A stretch of 64,000 nt of DNA. It comes from Hymenobacter rubidus. GTDB taxonomy: Bacteria > Bacteroidota > Bacteroidia > Cytophagales > Hymenobacteraceae. The stretch is from NCBI RefSeq assembly GCF_016734815.1, contig NZ_JAERQF010000015.1, positions 47,769-111,768 on the forward strand, in the 5' to 3' direction. Position 1 is the stretch's first letter. Each line of letters begins with the position of its first letter. Shown one piece after another: positions 33,179-42,187 of the stretch. Under the pieces are notes generated by a model. That model was not told the origin of the DNA and did not search any database. It was given only the letters and a program-made list of their open reading frames with translations. The position numbers and the translations under genes were made by a program.

Positions 33179-33350
33179 GAACGTCATGCTGAGCGCAGCC
33201 GAAGCATCTCTACCGCGCCATTTGTCCTGCTGACGAAGGAAGCATCTTCTCCCGTTTTATCGATTCATTTCGGCGTGAGAAGGTCCTTCGCTCAGCTCAG
33301 GATGACAGACGAAGCGGTAGAGATGCTTCGACAAGCCCAGCATGACGTTC
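33179..33350. repeat. Palindromic repeat, family B, copy 1 (composite)
   Basis: The outer arms begin GAACGTCATGCTG (33179) and end CAGCATGACGTTC (33350), with CGAAGCATCTCTACCGC and its mirror inside. The central part (about 33233-33306) holds a second pair, GAAG..ATCTTCTC and GAGAAGGTCCTTCG..CTCAGGATGACAG, of the subtype seen alone at 35220-35323. One copy seems inserted in another. Confidence 0.8.
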
Positions 33351-33378
33351 TATGAACTTTGTGCAGATGTCTGGGTAG

Positions 33379-35118
33379 CTATTCCTTAGTGAATTTGGTC
33401 GTTAGTGTCTCGTGGGTGCTGGTGAAGCGCACCACGTATTGGCCGGCGGCTAGAGCTGAGAGGGCCAGGCGGGTAGCGGTGCTGCCGGGGGCCACGGCCA
33501 CGGTGACTACCTGCCGGCCATCGACGGCAAAGAGCGTGATGCTGGCCGAGCTGCTGGCTACGGGGTGCGTCACGGTGAGGCCGTTCTGGCTGGGGTTGGG
33601 ATAGGCTTGCAAGGGCAGCTGTGCGGTGCCGTTCCGGCTTGCCAGCACCGTGGTAGTGGCCAGGCCGTTCAGGTAGTTTTCCAGCATGGTGTAGCCGCTG
33701 GTGCTCACGGTGTTGCGGTCGGCGGCGTTGTTTGGGTTGAGGCCCTGGCTGAGCTCCCAGGCGTCGGGCATGCCGTCGTGGTCGGTGTCGGTGGGGGCGG
33801 TGCCGCTGGCGTAGGCAGGCCAGCCGCCCACGTCGGTTTGCGTGTCGATAATGCCCTGGTTCAGGCCGTAGGTGGTGGAGCCGGCGGGGCTGCTGCCGGT
33901 GGCGGTGCCGCTGCGGGTTTCGCTCACAATGCGGGCATCCACGGCATCGCGCACGGGCGCAATGGCCCCCGCGCCGGCCAGCACCGACAAGTAAGCGTTC
34001 TGGGCCGTTTCGGTCACGATGGGCGCCAGATTGGGCGTGACGGCCAGCTGCCGGAACTGGCTCATGGCCGTGGCGGGGTAGTTGTGCAGCCGGATGCCGT
34101 TGTTCCAGTTATCGAGCGTCACGGCGGGGTAGTTGTTCACGTAGTTGCCGTTGGCGTACACCGTGGCCACCGGCTTGTTGGGGTTGGCCGCATCGTAAGC
34201 TTCGGTGATGTCGAAGATGACGCTGGCCCGCGAGGCTGGCGTGGCGGGGCCGCCTTTGTAGTAGTTATTCACCAGGTTGAGCTGGCCCGAGCCGCCGTTG
34301 ATTTCAATCTCGTTGCCGTAGGCGGCGTTGGTGTTGCCCCAGTTGTAAATCACGTTGTTGCGGTAGTCCACCACGGCCGTGGTGTCGTGGGCCCGGGCGC
34401 CGTTGAAGCGAATGGCCCGGCTGTGGTGGTGCGCCACCAGGTTGTGGTGATAGGAGGCGTACTGCCCGCCCCACACGCCGGCGTAGCCGTGGTCGCCTTT
34501 GGAATTGTAGGAAGAATTCAGGCTTTCGCTGATGATGCACCACTGCACGGTGGAGTACTTGTTGTCGTAGAACGTGGCCGCTTCTTCAATGGACCAGCTA
34601 AACGAGCAATGGTCGACGATGAAGTTGCGGCAGTTTTCCATGTCCATGCCGTACACTGGCGGCAGGTTCGACCCCGAGATGTCGCCTGGCCGGGAGCGCA
34701 TGTAGCGCACGATGACGTTGTTGCCAAAAATCTTGAAAGTGCTGCGCTTCATGCAAATGCCATCGCCGGGCGCCGTTTGGCCGGCCACCGTCACGTTGGA
34801 GCGAGTGGGCCGGAGCGGCGTCAGCAAGTCGATGATGCCGCCCACCCGAAACACGATGGTGATGGGCTGGCCGGGGTACTGGTTGAAGGCATCGCGGAAG
34901 CTGCCCGCCCCGGAGTCGTTCAGGTTGGTGACTTCCACCACCTGCCCGCCCCGGCCACCCGAGGCATTTTTGCCGAAGCCCTCGGCTCCCGGGAAGGCCG
35001 CTAATTGAGCATTGGCGGTTCCGGCAGCCAGCGCCACGAAGGCCCCGGCAATAGCGAGCGGACGAATAAATCGACCTCGGACGACCGAGGCGCACAAGCG
35101 TTTTGTAAAAGTGAGCAT
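33379..35118 (-). CDS. Pectate lyase (PL1-like) with T9SS sorting domain
   Basis: Protein of 579 residues from 35118 (MLTFTKRLCASV...ALAAGTANAQ signal). A right-handed beta-helix of pectate-lyase type starts at AAFPGAEGFGKNASGGRGG, with DHCSFSWSIEEAATFYDN, VWGGQYASYHHNLVAHHHSR and VVDYRNNVIYNWGN. A calcium-type loop DTDHDGMPDAWELSQGLNP (about 455-475) precedes the C-terminal T9SS type A domain (YPNPSQNGLTVTHP ... LAAGQYVVRFTS). It should be secreted across the outer membrane to cleave polygalacturonate by beta-elimination. Closely related in layout to the 52978 gene. Confidence 0.88.
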   Translation of the reverse strand: MLTFTKRLCASVVRGRFIRPLAIAGAFVALAAGTANAQLAAFPGAEGFGKNASGGRGGQVVEVTNLNDSGAGSFRDAFNQYPGQPITIVFRVGGIIDLLTPLRPTRSNVTVAGQTAPGDGICMKRSTFKIFGNNVIVRYMRSRPGDISGSNLPPVYGMDMENCRNFIVDHCSFSWSIEEAATFYDNKYSTVQWCIISESLNSSYNSKGDHGYAGVWGGQYASYHHNLVAHHHSRAIRFNGARAHDTTAVVDYRNNVIYNWGNTNAAYGNEIEINGGSGQLNLVNNYYKGGPATPASRASVIFDITEAYDAANPNKPVATVYANGNYVNNYPAVTLDNWNNGIRLHNYPATAMSQFRQLAVTPNLAPIVTETAQNAYLSVLAGAGAIAPVRDAVDARIVSETRSGTATGSSPAGSTTYGLNQGIIDTQTDVGGWPAYASGTAPTDTDHDGMPDAWELSQGLNPNNAADRNTVSTSGYTMLENYLNGLATTTVLASRNGTAQLPLQAYPNPSQNGLTVTHPVASSSASITLFAVDGRQVVTVAVAPGSTATRLALSALAAGQYVVRFTSTHETLTTKFTKE

Positions 35119-35219
35119 GACGAGTGGGTTTTGGAAAAGAAAAAAATGAATGAAGCTGCTGAAGAATGTGCTGGGTAGCACGGGTAGTTGATGGAGTTGG
35201 TGAGTCACTTTTCAGGCGT

Positions 35220-35323
35220 CTGTCATCCCGAGCAGTGCGAAGGACCTTCTCCTTTTTGAGTCGATTGAGTTACTGCAAGCTGTTCGTCGGTGAGAAGGTC
35301 TTTCGCGCTGCTCAGGATGACAG
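35220..35323. repeat. Palindromic repeat, family B, copy 2
   Basis: The left arm from 35220 (CTGTCATCCCGAGCAG, GCGAAGGACCTTCTC) mirrors the right arm ending 35323 (GAGAAGGTC, CTGCTCAGGATGACAG) with few mismatches. It fills the spacer between the pectate lyase and the pectinesterase. Confidence 0.8.
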
Positions 35324-35346
35324 AGCTGCGCTACTGAAGTGCGGGC

Positions 35347-36357
35347 TTATTTCCGGGTTGGCTCCCAGGCAATGGGGCCGGTAAAAATGGTCTTGAGGGT
35401 GTACTGCCGGGCTTCTTTGGCCGTGAGCTGGTGGGACCATTTCACCCGGCCGTTGGGGTTGGCGCCGGGGCCGGTGCTGCCAAATTCGGCGTAGTACGCG
35501 GTGGCTTCGTTGCTGACCTTGCCCCAGTTTTCCCAGCCTTCGGGCCGGATGTGGGCGCCCATTTCGGTGTTGAGAAACACCGTGCGGGCATTGGGGCGCC
35601 AGGGCCGGCCGAGGTACACTTTGGTGGCTTCGGGGCCCGCCGTGAGCTGGCAGCTCAGAAACACCAGCCCAAACGGCTGCCGGGGCCATGTGGAGGCCGC
35701 CGTGATGTAGGAATTGGTTTTGCTGAAAATGGTGCAGTGCTCGAACACGGCCGTGCTGGAGCCAAAAATGAAATCCGTCGTGCCTTCGATGTAGCAGTCC
35801 TGGTAGTACTGCCGGCTGTTTTCGACGGCCAGAAACAGCGTGTCCTGGTTGCCCAGCATGCGGCAGTGGCGAAAGGTGGCGCGGTCGCCCTCCACGTGCA
35901 GGGCCACGGCCTGCCCCACGCGCCCCGCCGAGTTTTCGAAGGTGATGTTTTCGGCCGCAAAATCGTTGCCCTGCACGCGCACCGTGGCCGAGGTGTAGGT
36001 GCTGTGCTTTTCAGCATCGCCGGAATAGTCGCCGAAGGTGATGACGACGCCCTCCCGGCTTTCGCCCAGCAGCGTGAGGTTGGTTTTCTGCGATGGAATC
36101 AGTAGTTTTTCCTTGTAGGTGCCGTTTTTGATGAAAATGGTGGCCGGCACCTGCATGAAGTCGCGCACGGCCATCACGGCTTCCTGAATGGTGCGGTAGT
36201 CGCCGGAGCCGTCGGGGGCCACGGTCAGGCGCACGGGCACCAGGAAGGTTTCAATCTTGGCCGGGGCCTTGGCGGGGGCAGCCGGTGGCGCCACCTGCGC
36301 GTGCACGACGGAAGCAGCCAGCAGGCAGCCGACAAGGAAAAGGGTGCGAAGAAGCAT
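35347..36357 (-). CDS. Pectinesterase (CE8), periplasmic form
   Basis: Protein of 336 residues with signal MLLRTLFLVGCLLAASVVHAQ. The CE8 beta-helix begins at VAPDGSGDYRTIQEAV. Catalytic residues are Asp172 in GNQDTLF and Asp195 in TTDFIFG, with the Arg of YLGRPWRPNARTVFL stabilising substrate. It removes methyl esters from homogalacturonan so that lyases can act. Unlike the 50303 enzyme it has no T9SS domain, so it is expected in the periplasm, acting on imported oligosaccharides. It shares the strand with the CE12 genes but is separated from each by a palindromic repeat. Confidence 0.9.
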   Translation of the reverse strand: MLLRTLFLVGCLLAASVVHAQVAPPAAPAKAPAKIETFLVPVRLTVAPDGSGDYRTIQEAVMAVRDFMQVPATIFIKNGTYKEKLLIPSQKTNLTLLGESREGVVITFGDYSGDAEKHSTYTSATVRVQGNDFAAENITFENSAGRVGQAVALHVEGDRATFRHCRMLGNQDTLFLAVENSRQYYQDCYIEGTTDFIFGSSTAVFEHCTIFSKTNSYITAASTWPRQPFGLVFLSCQLTAGPEATKVYLGRPWRPNARTVFLNTEMGAHIRPEGWENWGKVSNEATAYYAEFGSTGPGANPNGRVKWSHQLTAKEARQYTLKTIFTGPIAWEPTRK

Positions 36358-36400
36358 TAGCAGGTTGAGTTGGGAAATGAGCAGGAAAAGGTTTTAGGCC

Positions 36401-36497
36401 GTCATGCAGAACGCAGCGAAGCATCTCGCCCAAGGTAATCACACAATCGATTGTTTTAATTAAGCACGCGAGATACTTCGCGTTGCTCTGCGTGACG
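36401..36497. repeat. Palindromic repeat, family B, copy 3
   Basis: The left arm GTCATGCAGAACGCAGCGAA (36401 on) and the right arm ending CTCTGCGTGACG (36497) are complementary with several mismatches. The loop is AT-rich with ATCGAT. It lies between the pectinesterase and the first CE12 gene. Confidence 0.75.
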
Positions 36498-36506
36498 TTT
36501 TTTATT

Positions 36507-37340
36507 TCACGGCGTGGTGGGTTGGGCGTCTTTGCCGGTGGCCGCGGGCGGCACCGCGTTTTTGGCGGTGGGCTTGGCTAGGCGCTCCGAGAGCAGCGGC
36601 AGCTTTTGGGCAATGACCTGGCTCACGGCCAACTGGGCCATTTTGCGGGCGCCCAGCTCGCTGAAGTGGGTGTTGTCGTTCTTGCCGTAAGGGTAATTGG
36701 GGTGGTCGCCGGGGGCCAGCTGCAGAAAAAGCAGCTTGCTGTTTTCTTCGCCAAATTGCTGCACCAGGTCGCGGCTCATTTTGTCGAGGTCGATGAGCGG
36801 CACTTTGTATTGGGCGGCTACTTCGGTGGTCACTTTTGAATAGGCCGCGTGGGTTTCTTTAATGTGGCCTTCCTTGTCGAACTGGCGGCGCGTGATGGGT
36901 GTGAGCAGCACCGGGTTGCCCTTTTTACTGCGCGTTTCAGTCACGAACTTGACGAGGTTCTTGCGGTAGTCTTCCGGCGGGGTGTAGCGGTCGGGGTAGT
37001 TCTCGGCTTCGTCGTTGTGGCCGAATTGGATGAACACATAGTCGCCCTCCTTCAAGGCATCCACCACGGGCTGCCAGCGGTTTTCGGCCAGGAAGGTGCG
37101 GGTGCTGCGCCCGTTCTGGGCGCGGTTGTCCACGGTTACTTGCGCCGTGTCGAAAAAGGTGACCAGCGGCATGCCCCAGCCGGTTTCGGGGAACACCTGC
37201 CGCACCTTGTTGGCCATCGTGGAATCGCCAATCATGTAAAGCTTAATCTTGCGCGGAGCGGGGGCGGCGAAGGCCGTTAGCAGTAGCAGCATGAAGCTTA
37301 GCAGCGCGTAATTCCGGATGGTGGGCGGGAGTGTTTTCAT
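36507..37340 (-). CDS. Rhamnogalacturonan acetylesterase (CE12), copy 1
   Basis: Protein of 277 residues with an N-terminal signal (about 1-26). SGNH-hydrolase blocks: block I MIGDSTMANK with Ser40, block II DNRAQNGRST with Gly/Asn, block III IQFGHNDE with Asn109, and block V DNTHFSELG with Asp222 and His225. CE12 enzymes remove acetyl groups from rhamnogalacturonan-I, which lets lyases and hydrolases reach the backbone. The C-terminus has a Pro/Ala/Thr tail (TAKNAVPPAATGKDAQ). It is a paralogue of the next gene, probably with a different acetyl position or chain-length preference (inference). Confidence 0.88.
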   Translation of the reverse strand: MKTLPPTIRNYALLSFMLLLLTAFAAPAPRKIKLYMIGDSTMANKVRQVFPETGWGMPLVTFFDTAQVTVDNRAQNGRSTRTFLAENRWQPVVDALKEGDYVFIQFGHNDEAENYPDRYTPPEDYRKNLVKFVTETRSKKGNPVLLTPITRRQFDKEGHIKETHAAYSKVTTEVAAQYKVPLIDLDKMSRDLVQQFGEENSKLLFLQLAPGDHPNYPYGKNDNTHFSELGARKMAQLAVSQVIAQKLPLLSERLAKPTAKNAVPPAATGKDAQPTTP

Positions 37341-37371
37341 GAATGAAAGGAGACATTAGGTGCATAAAACC

Positions 37372-37468
37372 AGAACGTCATGCAGAGCGCAGCGAAGCAT
37401 CTTTACCGCGTGAGCATATCATTTACTACAGAGGTAAAGATGCTTCGCTGCGCTCTGCATGACGTTCT
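37372..37468. repeat. Palindromic repeat, family B, copy 4
   Basis: Arms 37372-37407 and 37433-37468 are perfectly complementary over 36 bp (inner part GCGCAGCGAAGCATCTTTAC) around a 25-base AT-rich loop. It lies between the two CE12 genes. Confidence 0.9.
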
Positions 37469-37488
37469 GATTCAGTTATTATAAGCAG

Positions 37489-38271
37489 CTACCGGGCCTG
37501 CGGGTCCACGGTTTTGGCGGCGGCGCGCTGCACAATGCGGTTGGCCAGCTCCAGCTTGAGGGCGCGGATGTCGGCCAGCACGATTTGGGCCATCTTGCGG
37601 GCGCCCAGCTCGTTGAAGTGGGTGTTGTCTTCTTTGCCGTCGGGGTAGTTGGGGTGTTCGCCGGGCACTACCTGGTTGAAGAGCAGCTTGGAGTTCTCCA
37701 CGCCGTATTGCTGGAGCAGGGCCTGGCTTTCGCGGTCGAGGTCGATGAGTGGCACCTGCTGCTCACGGGCCGTGACACGCACGATTTCGGAGTACACGTT
37801 GTGCGTGCCTTCCACTTTGCCAGTGGCATCAAACTTGCGCCGGGCCACCGGCGTGATGAGCACCGGCTGGGCCTTTTTGGCGCGGGTTTCGGTGATGAAG
37901 CGGACGAGATAATTCTTGTAATCGGCTTCCGGCGTGTAGCTTTTCTTGGTCGGCACCTCGTCGTTGTGGCCAAACTGAATAAACACGTAGTCGCCTTCCT
38001 TCAGGCCATTGGCTACCGGCTGCCAGCGGTTTTCGGCCACGAAGCTTTTGGTGCTGCGGCCGTTCTGGGCGCGGTTATCCACGGTCACCGTCTCGTCAAA
38101 AAAGTACACGAAGGGCATGCCCCAGCCCGTTTCCGGGTAGGCCTTTACCTCTTTTATCGACATCGTGGAATCCCCGATGAGGTAGACGGTGATTTTTTTG
38201 GGTGGCGAGCTGAAGGCCGCGAGCAACAGCAGGCCCAGCGCGGCAGCGGTTTTAAGCAGGGAATGACGCAT
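37489..38271 (-). CDS. Rhamnogalacturonan acetylesterase (CE12), copy 2
   Basis: Protein of 260 residues with a short signal (LLKTAAALGLLLLAAFSS). SGNH blocks: LIGDSTMSIK with Ser35, DNRAQNGRST, IQFGHNDE, and DNTHFNELG with Asp215 and His218. All catalytic positions are kept. Overall it is clearly homologous to copy 1 but lacks the Pro/Ala tail. It is expected in the periplasm. A family A palindrome separates it from the GH3 gene upstream in transcription order. Confidence 0.88.
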   Translation of the reverse strand: MRHSLLKTAAALGLLLLAAFSSPPKKITVYLIGDSTMSIKEVKAYPETGWGMPFVYFFDETVTVDNRAQNGRSTKSFVAENRWQPVANGLKEGDYVFIQFGHNDEVPTKKSYTPEADYKNYLVRFITETRAKKAQPVLITPVARRKFDATGKVEGTHNVYSEIVRVTAREQQVPLIDLDRESQALLQQYGVENSKLLFNQVVPGEHPNYPDGKEDNTHFNELGARKMAQIVLADIRALKLELANRIVQRAAAKTVDPQAR

Positions 38272-38345
38272 CGGAGTGGGAACGAATGGTGAATAGGCGC
38301 AAATAACGGAGCACTGCTGGCGGTTTTTGATGAAGTAGGTGGACA

Positions 38346-38432
38346 GTAGCGCGGACTTTGTAGTTCGCGTCCCCGCGCCGGTAAAATCGTCTGGGTTTCC
38401 GCCGGTGGCGCGAACTACAAAGTCCGCGCTAC
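38346..38432. repeat. Palindromic repeat, family A, copy 2
   Basis: Arms 38346-38369 and 38409-38432 are perfectly complementary (24 bp, GTAGCGCGGACTTTGTAGTT...). The first bases of the loop (TCCCCGCG) are shared with copy 1 at 24623. Confidence 0.85.
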
Positions 38433-38445
38433 AACCAGTATTGCC

Positions 38446-41157
38446 CTAGTCGATAGCCACACTGCCGCCCGTCAATGTCAGCTCTCCTTTCAGCACGCGG
38501 CCGTTGGCCACCGCCTGCGTGAGGGGCTGGCCGCCACCAGCGAATACGTGCACTTTGCCGGGCAGCTCGGCCCGTTGCGCTTGGGCGTTGAGCTGCGAAA
38601 GCTGGCGGGGCGTGAGCGTGAATTGCACGGTTTTCTTCTCCCCGGCCTTGAGGGCCACCCGCTGAAAACCTTCCAGGGCGTGCAGCGCCGTGCGGCCTTT
38701 CACGTCGGGGTGGCGCACGTAGAGCTGGGCTACTTCGTCGCCGGCGCGCTGGCCGGTGTTCTGAATTTCCACGCTCACGGTTACCGGTTGGCCGGTTTGG
38801 GTGGTGGCGGGCATTTTCAGGTTACTGTACTTAAAGGTGGAATAGCTCTGGCCGTGGCCGAAGGGGTAGAGCGGCGTGTCCTTGAAATAGCGGTAGGTGC
38901 GGCCGGCCATGTCGTAGTTATCGAAGGCTGGCAGCTGGCTTTCCGACTTGTAGAACGTCACCGGCAGGCGGCCCGAGGGGTTGTAGTCGCCAAACAGCAC
39001 ATCGGCCAGGGCTGTGCCGGTGGCCTGCCCGCCATACCAGGTATTTACAATGGCCGGCAGGTTGGCCGCCTCCCAGGTGCAGCCGATGGCGCTGCCCGTC
39101 ATCATCACAAACACCACCGGCTTGCCCGTGGCGTGCAGCAGCTTCAGCAGGTCGGTTTGGGCTTTGGGCAGGGCAATGCTGGTGCGGTCGCCGCCGTTGA
39201 AGCCTTCGATGTCCACCTTCATTTCCTCGCCTTCGAGGCGCGGCGAAATCCCGCCCACAAAGATGATGGCATCGGCCTCTTTGGCCTGGGCCAGCACGCG
39301 CTGCTGGTCCAGCGGGAGCACCCGTGCCCCGCCGAATTTTAAGATGGACCGCCCCGTGTTCTGGAAATACTCCAGCTTGAGATTCACCTTCTTACCTGCC
39401 TCGACCTTGAACGCGTACTGGCTATTGGAGGAGTTTTGGGTCGTCCATTTGTCCACCACCAGCTTGTCGTCGACGAACAGACGGTAGCCGTCGTCGCCGT
39501 TTATCTGCAAGGCCACTTCTTCGGTTTTGTCGGGCGTGAAGGTGGTGAGGTAGCGGGCCGACACATTCTCCGACCGCACTCCTGGCACAATTTCCTGTTC
39601 GGGGTCGGCGATGTTGCGGTTCAGCCGCGCTTCCTGCACGCTGGCAATGGGCTGGCCTTCCAGGTTCGTGCCTTTGAAGTACTGGGCCTGAAAGCCCGGT
39701 TTGCCGTCGTAGGACAGGTGTTTGTTGATATCGAAGGACTCGTAGACGGTGCTGCTGGCGTAGTCGATACCTTGCGTGTAGGTCACCTCCGTGCCCGGCC
39801 CCACCTTGGCCCGGATGCCTTCGAGCGGCGTCACGTTGTTGGTCGGAAACCCGTTGTAGTTGCCGAGCTGCACGGCGTCGTTGTCGGCGTTCGGGCCAAA
39901 CACGGCTATTTTCTTCAGGTCTTTGCGCAGCGGGAGCGTATTGCGCTCATTCTTCAGCAACACTATCGACTCCTGCGCCATCTTGAGGGCGTGGGCCTGG
40001 TGGGGGGCGCTTTCCACCACGCTCATCGGAATCTGGGCGTACTTCACGCGCTCTACCGGGTCGAACATGCCCAGCTGGAAACGGATTTTAAACAGCCGCT
40101 TCACCGATACGTCAATCTGCTGCTCAGTCAGCAGCCCCCGCTTCACCGCTTCCTGCAAGGAGGTGTAGGTAAACGACTTGCCGTTGGCGCATTCCAGGTC
40201 GGTGCCGTGCAGCACGCCGGTCGCGGCGGCCGTGGGCGCGTCGGGGTCGGTTTTGTGAGTGCGGTAGAAGTCGTGAATGCCGCCGCAGTCGGACGTGGCA
40301 TAGCCCACAAACTTCCATTTCTTGTACAGAATTTCGGTCATCAGCTTATCGCTGCCGCAGCAGGGCTGGCCCTCGTAGGCGTTGTAGGCGCACATCACGC
40401 TGGCCACCTTGGCATCCACAATCAGGTCGCGGAAAGCCGGCAGGTAGGTGTCCCACAAATCGTAGTCGCTGATTTTGGCATCGAATACGTGGCGCGACGG
40501 CTCGGGGCCGCTGTGCACGGCGAAGTGCTTGGCGCAGGCCGTTATTTTGTAGTACTTCGGGTCGTCGCCCTGAAAGCCCTTCACCAGTGCCATGCCCAGC
40601 TGGCCGGTCAGGTAGGGGTCTTCGCCGTAAGTTTCCTGGCCGCGCCCCCAGCGCGGGTCGCGGAAGATGTTGATGTTGGGCGTCCAGAACGTGAGGCCCG
40701 TGTAGCGGCCCCGCTCGCCGCGCCGCTCGTACTCCTGGTGAATGGCCCGCGCTTCGTCGGCTGTCATGGTGGCCATCGTCAGCAGGGCGTCTTTATCAAA
40801 GGTGGCGGCCATGCCAATGGCCTGCGGAAAAACCGTGGTTTTCATGCTGGTGCGGGCCACGCCGTGCAGGGCCTCGTTCCACCAGTTGTAGCCCGGAACT
40901 CCCAGCCGGTCGATGGGCGGTGAAGTGTTCAGCATCTGCGAAATTTTCTCGGGCAGGGTCAGGCGGCCTACTAGGTCATTCACGCGCTGGTCGATGTCCA
41001 GGTCCGGGTTACGGAAAGGCAGGTTGGCGGGGTTTTCGGCCGCAACGGCCGGCGTGCTGGCAGGCGGGGCACTGGCGGTAGCAGCCTGCTGGGCGTGTTG
41101 GCCGGAGGCGCAACTCGTCAGAATGGCCAGGGAGAGAGCTAGTCGAATGTTGTTCAT
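38446..41157 (-). CDS. Glycoside hydrolase family 3 with inserted PA14 domain
   Basis: Protein of 903 residues, predicted lipoprotein (LALSLAILTSC, Cys16). GH3 N-terminal barrel: GVPGYNWWNEALHGV, WTPNINIFRDPRWGRGQETYGEDP, CAKHFAVHSGPEPSRH and the nucleophile Asp290 in GYATSDCGG. The second alpha/beta domain is interrupted by a PA14 domain (about 480-630, LQINGDDGYRLFVDDKLVV), and a fibronectin-like C-terminal domain follows (about 790-880). The HSGPE...SRH pattern is common in xylan beta-xylosidases and beta-glucosidases of this subgroup. A beta-xylosidase role would suit the xylose genes nearby. The exact specificity is inferred. Confidence 0.88.
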   Translation of the reverse strand: MNNIRLALSLAILTSCASGQHAQQAATASAPPASTPAVAAENPANLPFRNPDLDIDQRVNDLVGRLTLPEKISQMLNTSPPIDRLGVPGYNWWNEALHGVARTSMKTTVFPQAIGMAATFDKDALLTMATMTADEARAIHQEYERRGERGRYTGLTFWTPNINIFRDPRWGRGQETYGEDPYLTGQLGMALVKGFQGDDPKYYKITACAKHFAVHSGPEPSRHVFDAKISDYDLWDTYLPAFRDLIVDAKVASVMCAYNAYEGQPCCGSDKLMTEILYKKWKFVGYATSDCGGIHDFYRTHKTDPDAPTAAATGVLHGTDLECANGKSFTYTSLQEAVKRGLLTEQQIDVSVKRLFKIRFQLGMFDPVERVKYAQIPMSVVESAPHQAHALKMAQESIVLLKNERNTLPLRKDLKKIAVFGPNADNDAVQLGNYNGFPTNNVTPLEGIRAKVGPGTEVTYTQGIDYASSTVYESFDINKHLSYDGKPGFQAQYFKGTNLEGQPIASVQEARLNRNIADPEQEIVPGVRSENVSARYLTTFTPDKTEEVALQINGDDGYRLFVDDKLVVDKWTTQNSSNSQYAFKVEAGKKVNLKLEYFQNTGRSILKFGGARVLPLDQQRVLAQAKEADAIIFVGGISPRLEGEEMKVDIEGFNGGDRTSIALPKAQTDLLKLLHATGKPVVFVMMTGSAIGCTWEAANLPAIVNTWYGGQATGTALADVLFGDYNPSGRLPVTFYKSESQLPAFDNYDMAGRTYRYFKDTPLYPFGHGQSYSTFKYSNLKMPATTQTGQPVTVSVEIQNTGQRAGDEVAQLYVRHPDVKGRTALHALEGFQRVALKAGEKKTVQFTLTPRQLSQLNAQAQRAELPGKVHVFAGGGQPLTQAVANGRVLKGELTLTGGSVAID

Positions 41158-41242
41158 TGGGGGTGAAAAGAGGGCGGCTTTAGCAGAAATAGCGGTTGGG
41201 GTTGGGCAAATTGCAGGAGGGCGCGTGGCCGGCGGGGAAGTA

Positions 41243-42181
41243 TTAGTTGGGCTGTTTTTTCTCGTTCATAAAACCCATTTCCAGCAGCCAGGCCTCGCAC
41301 AGCGCAGTCCACTGGTTGGCCGAGCCAGGGTTGTTGCGCACGGCGATGGCATGCGCGCCCTGCGGGAAAATGTGCAGCGAGCCAGGCACGTTGTGCTCCA
41401 CCAGCGCCTGGTAGAACAGTAGGCTGTTTCGCTGATTCACGGTAGGGTCGTTGTAGGCGTGAGCCAGGAAGGTGGGCGGCGTGGCGGCCGTCACGTGCAG
41501 CTCGTTCGAGAATTTTGCCACCAGCTCCGGCGGCGCGTTCTCGCCCAGCAGCGCGTTGCGGCTGCCCACGTGCGCGTATTGCCCCAGCGTGATAACCGGC
41601 GAAACCAGCACCATGAAATTGGGCGCGAAAGGCTGCTTGTCCAGCGAATCGCCGATAGCCGACACGTCTTCCGGGTGGGTGCCCAGCGTGGCGGCCAAAT
41701 GCCCGCCTGCTGAGGAACCCATGATGCCGATGCGGCTCCGGTCCAGCTTCCAGTTGCCCGCATTGGCCCGAATCAGGCGCATGGCGCGCTGGGCGTCCTG
41801 TTCGGGACCGATGCTGCGCTCCTTCAAATCGGGCGAGTTGGGCAGGCGGTAGTTGAGCACGAAGGCCGTGACGCCAATGGTGTTGAACCACTTGGCCAGC
41901 TGCGTGCCGCCCACCAGGTACGTTAATTTCTGGTAGCCGCCCGGCGGGCAAATGAGTACGGCACAGCCCTTGTTTTCCTCTTTCGAGGTGAAGAAGGCGT
42001 ACATGCCCGGCGTACCTACCTGAGTAATTCGTTCGTTCTCAATCTTGTCTTCCAGCTTCATGCCCTTGGAGTTGGGCATCTTCTTCTTGGGCCACAGCGG
42101 CAGGAATTCCTGGGCCATCACGGGCCGGAAACTCAGGCTCAGCAAGCAGAAAAGGAGGAGGCGAAGCGGCATAGCTGGCAC
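41243..42181 (-). CDS. Secreted alpha/beta-hydrolase (acetyl-xylan-esterase-like)
   Basis: Protein of 312 residues with signal MPAMPLRLLLFCLLSLSFRPVMAQ. Features: oxyanion loop ICPPGGYQKL, nucleophile Ser157 in MGSSAGGHLAATLG, and C-terminal His in FPQGAHAIAV. This pattern is shared by Bacteroidota acetyl/feruloyl esterases of the BD-FAE group. The gene starts 6 bases after the stop of the GH95 gene, so the two are co-transcribed. It presumably removes acetyl groups from the oligosaccharides that the GH95 or GH3 enzyme then trims. Confidence 0.83.
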   Translation of the reverse strand: MPAMPLRLLLFCLLSLSFRPVMAQEFLPLWPKKKMPNSKGMKLEDKIENERITQVGTPGMYAFFTSKEENKGCAVLICPPGGYQKLTYLVGGTQLAKWFNTIGVTAFVLNYRLPNSPDLKERSIGPEQDAQRAMRLIRANAGNWKLDRSRIGIMGSSAGGHLAATLGTHPEDVSAIGDSLDKQPFAPNFMVLVSPVITLGQYAHVGSRNALLGENAPPELVAKFSNELHVTAATPPTFLAHAYNDPTVNQRNSLLFYQALVEHNVPGSLHIFPQGAHAIAVRNNPGSANQWTALCEAWLLEMGFMNEKKQPN

Positions 42182-42187
42182 TGGCGC

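Noticed and set aside
33155..33355. A 66-codon open frame containing HAERSRSIS
   Set aside because: This is translation of a palindromic repeat with no start context or conserved protein.
33565..35004. A 479-codon plus-strand open frame opposite the pectate lyase
   Set aside because: Antisense shadow of the same kind; the minus-strand frame has signal peptide, beta-helix motifs and T9SS domain.
39436..40923. A 495-codon plus-strand open frame opposite the GH3 gene
   Set aside because: Antisense shadow with skewed composition (Val/Gly/His-rich) and no recognisable family; the GH3 reading has clear catalytic motifs.
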